DNA of 64,000 nt, from the NCBI GenBank assembly GCA_018902385.1, contig JABSSW010000011.1, positions 796,565 to 860,564 on the forward strand, given 5' to 3'. The stretch comes from Physcia stellaris. Its lineage: Eukaryota > Ascomycota > Lecanoromycetes > Caliciales > Physciaceae. The notes under the pieces are model-generated. The model ran no database searches. It was not told where the DNA came from and was given only the letters and a program-made list of their open reading frames with translations. Numbering within the stretch: position 1 is the first letter of the stretch; each line of letters begins with the position of its first letter. Below, piece by piece: positions 56,067 to 64,000 of the stretch. Made by a program: the position numbers and the translations under genes.

Positions 56067-57375
56067 ATGAAACAACGTTTCAAAACGTTACGCGTCAACG
56101 TGAATCGTATGTTGCATAAAATTAACGACAATTTTTTTGACGAGAATTTCGTTAATCAATTCAAACGTCGTCGATTTGTATCATCGATCGAATTCATAAA
56201 AATGAAAAATAAAAAATCATTCATTTTTTTGAATATCGTCATCATCGATCAATTGAAATGATGAATCAATCATAAAATCGTCGATTTTTTAAAGAAATTT
56301 GATCGATTACGCATCGATCGTGACAATTATTTGAACGTTTTGATTCAATATCAGAATTTGTACAATATTGTTAACGTCGATCGTGACGAATTGATCAATA
56401 CGAATGTCGAATTAAATGAAATTCGTCGAAAATTGAATATTTTGAAAAACGAATACGAAAAACAACGTGATTTATTTTTGATCAAACAAAAAAATTACAT
56501 TTTTTTGAAAAAAAATCACGACGTTTTGTTGATCAAAATTCGCGATCGTGCACGAAATTTTGACGTCGACGATAAAAAAAACGACGATAAAATCAACGTA
56601 ATTAATTTTTTTCAAAAAAACAAACGACGTTTCAAAACACATTCAAATTTTTTTAAATTTATCGATGAAATAAAATTCATTTGACGTGTTTAAAAAACAA
56701 AAATACACGATAAAATGACGATCAACGTTGATTATTACGACACGAACATAATCGCAATCATTATTATGATTAATTAAATTGAAAATAATGTCGATAATCA
56801 CATACAATCGATTCGTGATATTGATATGAATTATTTCAAAATTTGACATATGATGTTGAAATTTTTGAACATTATTTACGAAAATTTTGATTTCAAACGC
56901 AATATGCGTAATCAATTTCGAACATTGATCATGAATATTCAAAATTTTCAATTTTTTTATTTCATTTTTTTTCGCTTTAGCAATTCAATTGATTATAACG
57001 AAATCATCAAAATCGAAAAATTGATGAACAAAATTTTTTGAAATTTGAAAAAAACGATAAATGTATATTCACGTGAATTTATCACGTTCGATAAAATTTG
57101 AATCATTTTGCAACAAATATACAATCGACAATCGAATTTTCGAAAAAAAAAAATCGCGACACGTCAACAACGTTTTAAATTGTTTCAATTCAAATCAATT
57201 TTTGTCGTTTCGATTTCGATGTTTTTTACGAAATTTGTCATTTCGATTTTTTTCGTGAAATTTACAATTCATTTTCATTTCAACGTTGAAATCAAAATTC
57301 GTAATTCGATGATCGACAAATTGATCGTCACGAACAAATGTTTCACATGTGATGAAATCGATCATGTTTGAAAAA
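56067..57375 (+). pseudogene. decayed gag of copy D
   Basis: The N-terminal part (56067-56684) is coiled-coil-like and charged (RIDRDNYLNVLIQYQNLYN, RRKLNILKNEYEKQRDLF). The capsid part at 56850-57160 has RNMRNQFRTLIMN and IDYNEIIKIEKLMNKI. The zinc knuckle at about 57330-57375 reads C-F-T-C-D-E-I-D-H-V then TGA, and the last Cys is lost. The start at 56067 is the first ATG of the readable frame. Confidence 0.74.
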
Positions 57376-57499
57376 AATATTCGAACGTTCACAAACATCA
57401 AAAACGTTATTGACACAAAATGCAAATGTTTTATATGAATTTGATTGACGAATCGAGCGATTTTGAATCGAAAAATTAACAATTCACATCAAAAACGCG

Positions 57500-57900
57500 A
57501 TTGATGAATATTTAAAAATTTTTTTTATTCACGATGATAATATGTTTGATTTTTTCATCAAACGATTTTTAATTATCAATTGTACGTTATCATTCAACGA
57601 TAATAAACATAAATTAAAAATTTTAATAAATATTGATGCAATTGATTATGCATTCATTGATAAAAAAATCGCGCAATTTGTATGCAACATGTTGAACATG
57701 AAATTTGTATTTTTATTGAAATCGAAATCATTGATTGAATTCGATGATCGTCAAATTTTTTCAATAATTCACGTCATATATTTTAAATTAACGATAAAAT
57801 TGCATTTCGAATTAATCGTTTTTTTGTTAATTATCGATTTGAATAATCATTCGATAATTTTAAAAAAATCGTGAATAAACAAATATAAAATCATATTGAA
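57500..57900 (+). pseudogene. decayed retropepsin of copy D
   Basis: The 110-codon frame 57542-57874 contains KILINIDAIDYAFIDKKIAQ, in which the active-site D-T-G is mutated. It continues to NNHSIILKKS and, after a TGA, INKYKIILNMIYDKLIF. It is collinear with A (17572-17970) and B (45929-46219). 57900-58360 is linker. Confidence 0.78.
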
Positions 57901-58362
57901 TATGATTTACGATAAATTGATTTTCAAATCGTTTAAATGTAATTATTATGACAATATATTCAATCAAACGATGCAAATTCGACGTTTGAAAATTTTCAAA
58001 TCAAATCGTCGATAAAATGTATTTAATTGATGTCGTGATATCGTATTATCGCAAAAAAACGATTCGAAACATATAACGATAATAAAATTTCGATATATCA
58101 TTTTATTTCGTTTCAAAATCAAATTTTTATTTTTACAATTGAAAACGAATCAAATGTATTCGATTCGAAATGTTTCGAATGTTCAATTCATTCGAATATC
58201 GATGACGATGACGAATCGTCAATCGTCGAATCAAACAATTCAAAAATTGATATTACAACGATTACAAAAACGACATTCGTCAAAAAAAGAAATTTGAAAA
58301 AACAACGCAACAAACGTTGAAAAATCAAAAAACAACAATTCGAAATTTTTTCATTTTCGAAA

Positions 58363-59370
58363 TTGAATTCAAACGATTCAGTGAATATCGCGATAATTGA
58401 TGCAATTTTTTTTTGTTTGCTCGTCGATTTCAAAAATCGAAAACAAAAAATGCAGTGTTTTTTCATTACGATCAATCAAATCGATGTCGCGTTCAAAACA
58501 TTGCGAACGAATTTTGAATCGTTGAAAATTGTTGTTATGATCAAAAAAATTTTGAAACACGAACAAATCAAATCGATTTTTGAACGTATAATGAAAAAAA
58601 TATCGAAATATTTCAAACATTTGACAAAAATATTCGATTTTCAAAAAACAATTGAATTGTTATCGCATCGAATTTACGATCACAAAATTGAATTTTTAAA
58701 CGATAACAATACATTGTTTCGAAACAAAATATATTTTTTGTTCGAATTCAAATTTCAAAAATTCAAAAAATATTTGAAAAATAATTTTCAAAAAAATTTT
58801 ATCGTATTCAATCAAATTGTTTACGTTTCGTTCGTTTTATTTGCAATCAAATCAAATGATCAATTACGTTTGTGTGTGAATTATCGACGATTCAATCATA
58901 TCACGAAACGCAATCGATATTTCATTTTTTTGATCAAAAAAATTTTAATTAAAATGCAAAATTGCAAATATTTGATCAAATTGAATATTATATCGATTTT
59001 CAACAAATTTCGAATGAATGAAAAAAATGAAAAATTTATTACGTTCGTTATTTTCATGAAATCATACAAATATCGAATATTATTTTTCGAATTGATCAAC
59101 GAATTCGCGAATTGACAACATTACATAAACGATTTGCTATTCAATTTTTTGAACGATTTTTGTCAAATTTATTTAAATGATATTTTCATTTACAACAAAT
59201 TCAAGAAAAAACACATCGTTCACGTTCGTAAAATATTGAAAAAATTCAAAAAAATCGAATTGCAAATGAATATTGAAAAATGCGAATTTTTCAAAAAAAA
59301 ATGACATTTTTGAACGTCATATTATCGATAAATAATTTTCGCATGAATTCGAAAAAAATAAAAATCATTG
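58363..59370 (+). pseudogene. decayed reverse transcriptase of copy D
   Basis: The 250-codon frame 58363-59115 is the longest surviving decayed frame of the family: linker, then an RIYDHKIEFLNDN block (about 58665), QLRLCVNYRRFNHI (about 58860), a KLNIISIFNKFRM block (about 58980) and IFMKSYKYRILFFELI. After a TGA (59113-59115), YLNDIFIYNK (about 59170-59200) is the catalytic box with its first Asp changed to Asn. It further breaks up after 59300. Confidence 0.86.
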
Positions 59371-59960
59371 TTAATTGAAAACGTTTTACGAATTTGAAAA
59401 AAATACAAATTTTCGTGAATTTCGTCAATTTTTACAAACGATTCATTCGTGATTTTTCGAAAAAAATTCGAATTTTCATTCGAATAATCAAAAAATTAAT
59501 AAATTTCGAATGAATTGTAAAAATCGAAAAAATTTTCAATTTTTTCAAAAAAACAATGACGAAAATTTTCATATTACGACATTACGATCGAACAAAACAA
59601 ATCATTTTGAAAATCGATTTTTCTGATTACGTCAATGCAAAAATATTATTTCAATATAACGACGAAAAAGTTTTGCATTTCGTTGTTTTTATAATCGCAA
59701 CATGATTTCAATCGAAATGCAATTACGAAATTTATAACAAAAAATTATTAATCATTATTATTCGTTGTTTAAAACATTGACGTTTTGAATTCGAAAATTT
59801 CGAAAAATCGATCAAAATTTTCATCGATCACAAAAATTGAAAATTTTCATGACGTTTAAAAAATTCATTTTTCGTCAAATTCGTTGAACGAAAATTCTCT
59901 CGAAATTCAACATTGTTATTCAATTTCAATTCGAAATTCAAAACGTTAAAACAGATGTTT
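59371..59960 (+). pseudogene. decayed RNase H of copy D
   Basis: Readable as MTKIFILRHYDR..QIILKIDFSDYVNAKI (about 59555-59650), the YNDEKVLHFVVF-like block and [20 protein letters not shown] (about 59715-59780), then IKIFIDHKN (about 59810-59840). Four TGA or TAA breaks and small indels. Same order as B 43989-44390. Confidence 0.72.
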
Positions 59961-60239
59961 TAATTCGTATGTTTGATTTTTGATTCAAAAACGAAATTGA
60001 TGAACGACATCAATATCGAAAACAAATATTGTTTATTTCAAAACGATTCGAAATTCACGCGATAAAATTTGACGAATTTATTTACGAACGAATTTTGATT
60101 GTCAATAAAATTAACGATAATTGCACGATATATCGTGAAATTATCGAACAAAATTTCATATCAATGAACGAAATCGATTTACGAAATTGCAATAAAAAAA
60201 AACGATATTTTATATCGAAATGATCGATTATGAATGTTT

Positions 60240-61545
60240 GTCGACGTTTTTTTATTCGTTAATTTTTCAAAAAAATTCATGAATTTTCGATTTCAAAACA
60301 TTCAAATTTTAATCGTATGAAAAATTTTATACGTTACGATTATTATTGATTCAACATGCGCAAATTCGTTCGTCGATACGTACGTAATTGTTATGAATGT
60401 CAACGTACGAAAATTTTCGAAATCGAAAAAAGGATTTATTCATTTTTTGATTATATTTTTGCAACGTTGAATCGACATATTTATGAATTTCATTATTGAA
60501 TTGTTCGACGTTTACGATCACAACGTTATTTGCACGATAATCGACAAATTTAATAAAAAACGTTATTACGTGTTTTCGTCGTCGACGACGAAAATACAAA
60601 TGCGAAAATCACAATCAAAATATTTATCAATTACGTATTTCGTACGCATGAATTATTTTTTTTTATAACGTCAAATCGAAAATTTCAATTTATATCGTTT
60701 GTTTGACAAACATTTTGCAAAATTTTCGACATCAAATGTAAATTTTTTATCGTTTTTCATTCAAAAATCGATAAACAAATCGAAAAAATCAATCAAAATA
60801 TCGAAAAACAATTGCGACAATATTGCAATTACATGCAAAACGATTGAAACGTTTGATTATTCATGATTGAATTTGCAAACAACAACGCGATATTTGCAAC
60901 AACAAAATTATTATCATTTTTTATCAACAAAAAATTTCATTTTCGCATGAATTTTTCGTCGAATTTTATTTCGTATGTTACAACGAAAAAGCGATTTTTG
61001 ATCGTTAAAACAAAAAAATATCATCGATACAATACAAAATATTTTCAATTACGTACGAAATCATGCAAAAATGATTCAAAAACGTATAATCGTTCAAATC
61101 AACAAATATCGAAAAATCGTGAAATACGTCGAAAAAATTTCGTTTTTGAATCGACGAAACATCAAAACGATCAAATCATTTGACAAATTTGATGACAAAA
61201 AACTAAAATCGTACAAAATGTTAAAACGTATGAGCAATTTTTATCGATTCGAATTATCAAAAATCATGCGAATTTACGATGTGTTTCATTGTTGATTTTT
61301 TCGCAAAAATTTTCGTGATTTTTTCGAAAATCAAATTAACGAATTTTTCGATTTCGTTATAATCAACGAGAATTTCGAATGAGAAATGAACGATATTTTG
61401 AAATTTCGATATTATTACAATCGTTTTCAATATCGTGTTAATTGATCGAATTGATTTCATGATCGAACGTGATATTATGTCGATAACGAAAAATTCGATA
61501 ATGTTCGCGACGTGATGAACGATTTTCATCGTATTCATTTCACGA
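60240..61545 (+). pseudogene. decayed integrase and chromodomain of copy D
   Basis: The HHCC region ends with RNCYECQRTK (about 60385-60415). Core: MNFIIELFDVYDHNVICTIIDKFNKKRYYVF (60483-60580; TDISMDF...CTIIDKFTK in the family), then QIEKINQNIEKQLRQYCNYMQNDWNVWLF with Trp as TGA (about 60780-60860). IEFANNNAIFATTKLLSFFINKKFHFRM (60863-60960) and MRIYDVFHC (61268-61295) follow, and a chromodomain region to about 61540. Two frames are used after 61060 because of an indel. Confidence 0.82.
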
Positions 61546-62016
61546 CAACAAATTCAAAATCGTTCAAAACGTTGATTTCGATATTTCAAATCGCTGTCAA
61601 CGAAACAAATTTTTCAACGAATCGTCGTCGTTTTCGAAAAAAAATCGTCATGTTAACATTAATCGAAATTATTTTCGATTAACATTTGACGTCACGAATT
61701 CGATTTTCATTCATTTGTTTTTGATTTCACGATTTTTATTCAACAATTCAAATTTTATTATTTTTTCGATGTTATTTACAGTCAAAATTTACATCGCATG
61801 AAAAATTGAATCGTGTCAAAAACATTTTCAAAAATTGTCGTCAAATTTTATTGAACGTTGAAATGACAATAAAATATTAAAAAATGAAAATTGATGATCG
61901 TGAAATTTTAAAATTTTGCAATTATACAATTTGATCAACAAAATTTTCAACAAAATTTTTCAAATTTCGAAACAACAACAAATCGTCGAGACGACGTTCG
62001 CGAAAAAAAAAAATAA
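61546..62016 (+). other. 3' untranslated region and polypurine tract of copy D
   Basis: Collinear with 41756-42120 of B in reverse. It ends in cgcgaaaaaaaaaaataa directly before the 3' LTR, the expected polypurine tract. It contains a block ttcatgaaaaattgaatcg...caaattttattgaacg near 61790-61860 that also occurs in the 3' part of element H (about 8020-8080). Confidence 0.6.
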
Positions 62017-62254
62017 TGTTACGAACATGTTTGACAGATAAATTTGACAAATAAATAATTGATATGATAAATGATTAAACAAATATGTTTAAATCGAATT
62101 ATGTTTTAATTTTTTGACGAAATTAACGTGATTTGAAACTTGACGTTCATGGCATTGTTTACAATTTTATCATTTTGTACATATTTGTTTTTGCAAATTT
62201 ATTGTTTTTGTTTAGTTAATTAATATTACGTTTACTCAAACACGATTCATGATA
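62017..62254 (+). repeat. 3' LTR of copy D
   Basis: 238 bp, TGTTACGAACATGTTTG...GATTCATGATA, followed by GTTTT at 62255-62259, matching 40327-40331. Confidence 0.9.
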
Positions 62255-62334
62255 GTTTTGATTAAATTTGTTGATTTTTTTTTCAAAAAAATTGAAATTT
62301 TCGACAAGAAATCAATTGAAATTTCGATCACGAT
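62255..62334 (-). mobile_element. continuation of element J between copies D and C
   Basis: 80 bp left of copy C. By the GTTTT duplication this is the J sequence that continued from 40326 before copy D was inserted. It would be the Gag-protease linker of J. Too short and mutated to read further. Confidence 0.65.
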
Positions 62335-64000
62335 TATCATGAATCGTGTTTGTACATTTATTGATTGATTAATTAGACGAAAACAATAAATTTGCAAAAA
62401 CAAATAAATATAAAATGTTGAAATTGCAAACAATATGCGACGTCAAATTTTCAATCACGTTAATTTCGACGTAAAATTAAAACATAATTCGAATGCTCGA
62501 TGATATCATATTAATTATCTATTTGTCAAATCTATTTTAAATATGTTAAATGTTTTTTTTTCGCAAACGTCGTCTCGACGATTTGTTGTTGTTTCGAAAT
62601 TTTAAAAATTTTATGAATTGATTTGAATGTTTGCAAAATTCAGAAATTTTCGATCATCAAATTTTATTTTTGATGTTTTGTTATTGTTTCAACGTTCGAT
62701 AAAATTTGACAACAATTTTTGAAAATGTTTTTGACACGATTCAATTTTTTATGCGATGTAAATTTTGATTGTAAACAACATCGAAACGATAATAAAAATT
62801 GAAAATGAAAAAAAATCGAAACAATAAAAATTCAAATGAATGCATCGAATTTGAAATTTTCAAATTTTAATCGAATGTAATTTCAATAAAAATCAAAACG
62901 ACGATTTTTTTTCGAAAACGACGACGATTCGCAAATGAATTTTGATCATCGATTTGAAAAAAAAATGTAATTTTGAATGATTTCGAATTTGCGACGATAA
63001 AATGATTTCGATGATAATTATTCATCACGTCACGAACGTTATCGAATTCATCGTTATCGACGTAATATTAAATTCGATTATGCGATCAATTCGATCAATT
63101 GACGCGATATTAAAAACGATCGTAATGATATCGAAATTTTAAAACATCGTTCATTTTTTATTCGATATTCTCGTTGACTATAACAGAATCGAATAATTTG
63201 TTGATTTGATTTTCGAAAAAATCGCAAAATTTTTGCGAAAAAATCAACAATGAAACACATCGTAAATTCGCATTGTTTCAGATAATTCAAATTGATAAAA
63301 ATTGTTTCGACGTTGTAACATTTTGAATGAATTCAATTTTTTGTCATCGAATTTGTCGAATAATTTAACGATTTTGATGTTTCGTCGATTCAAAAACGTA
63401 ATTTTTTCGACGTATTTCACGATTTTGCGATGTTTGTTGATTTGCGTCGTCATTGCGTTTTTGAATTATTTCGACGTGAACTCGTATATAATCGAAAATG
63501 TTTTGCATTGTGTTCGTGATATTTTCGTTTTAACGATCAAAAATTGCTTTTTTAATGATGACATACGAAATAAAATTCGACGAAAAATTCATACGAAAAT
63601 GAAATTTTTGATTGAATATTTCACGATATGTTTTGCAATCGTCGTTTGTTTTATTGACGACGAAAATTCGTTCGTAAATTGATTCGTCAAATTCGACGAC
63701 ATGAATTTCGAATCGTTTCGAAATGAACAATATTTGCTTTTTATATTGATGTCGTTCGTCATTATCGTTTTTGAATTTTGAATTCGACATACGAATCAAA
63801 ATGTCGATTTTGACGTTTTGAATTTCAAATTGAAATTGAATGACGATGTTGAATTTCGATAAAATTTCGACTCACGAAAAATTAACTTTTCGAAATCATG
63901 AAAATTTTTCAATTTTTTGTGATCAATGAAAATTTTAATGAATTTTTGATGTTTTTGAGTTTCGAACGTTAATGTTTCAAACAACGAATAATGATTAATA
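62335..64000 (-). mobile_element. family D Ty3/Gypsy copy C, 3' part, cut by window end
   Basis: Starts with a partly degraded 3' LTR (62335 to about 62549, plus strand TATCATGAATCGTG...). It continues with the polypurine tract, 3' untranslated region (62550-62890), chromodomain and integrase C-terminus (62900-63600) on the minus strand, and then, after a deletion near 63600, the integrase N-terminal part. The right half lies outside the window, so the target duplication (ACGAT at 62330-62334 on the left) cannot be tested. Confidence 0.8.

Larger units (their letters stand above)
40332..62254 (+). mobile_element. family D Ty3/Gypsy copy D, split by elements B and E
   Basis: The plus-strand element starts with its 5' LTR at 40332 and ends with its 3' LTR at 62254. 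It is flanked by the perfect duplication GTTTT (40327-40331, 62255-62259). Both flanks belong to element J, which proves that the two distant halves are one insertion. Its leader is interrupted by B (41509-48220) and E (48232-55777). Removing these gives an element of about 7.6 kb with gag, protease, RT, RNase H, integrase and chromodomain. Confidence 0.9.

Noticed and set aside
1-64000. Mitochondrial or plastid origin because of AT richness
   Set aside because: LTR retrotransposons with target duplications, a Helitron and RIP-like decay are nuclear features; no organelle genes are present.
1-64000. Centromere
   Set aside because: AT-rich RIP-mutated transposon clusters occur at fungal centromeres, but also in dispersed and subtelomeric blocks. 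Nothing in the sequence alone decides this; CENP-A data would.

Overview
The window looks like a repeat-dense, AT-rich block from the nuclear genome of a filamentous fungus. I see no host gene, rRNA, tRNA or CRISPR array. About 56 kb is extremely AT-rich and consists of decayed transposable elements: chromodomain Ty3/Gypsy LTR retrotransposons, one Helitron, and one small LTR element carrying a zinc-finger ORF. The decay is almost purely C-to-T / G-to-A and resembles repeat-induced point mutation (RIP). The context is unusual: CpC and CpT (GpG and ApG on the other strand) are nearly erased, while CpG and CpA survive. Decayed reading frames therefore lack Pro, Gly and Trp, keep Gln and Arg, and are mostly broken by TGA at former Trp codons. 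About 7.5 kb (48232-55777) is a GC-balanced Gypsy element without this damage.

Layout. 1-1450 and 9046-9424: minus-strand remnant (copy I) of a Gypsy family here called family D. It is split by element H (1451-9040, +, 215-bp LTRs, 5-bp duplication GTTGT). 9425-9650: a repeat found inverted at 22450-22690. 9651-19860: family D copy A (-), containing LTR element F (10240-13460, 206-bp LTRs) with a decayed C2H2-type ORF. 19861-22435: 5'-truncated Gypsy copy G (+). 22700-24800: unassigned. 24819-30789: Helitron (+) with Rep and helicase domains. 30790-35900: unassigned decayed DNA with a 63-bp tandem repeat. 35900-40326: Gypsy copy J (-), which resumes at 62260-62334. 40332-62254: family D copy D (+), inserted in J with duplication GTTTT. 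Copy D is itself split by family D copy B (41509-48220, -, duplication AAGTG) and by the undamaged element E (48232-55777, +, duplication AAATC), which landed only 11 bp from the end of B. 62335-64000: start of family D copy C (-), also inserted in J.

The nesting gives an order of events. J is oldest, D entered J, and B and E then entered the leader of D; C entered J independently. H entered copy I, and F entered copy A. E encodes Gag, protease, reverse transcriptase, RNase H, integrase and chromodomain, but its polyprotein is divided among several frames by apparent single-base indels. Those could be real or could be assembly errors. All coordinates of decayed coding regions are approximate, because frames were followed by eye through stops.
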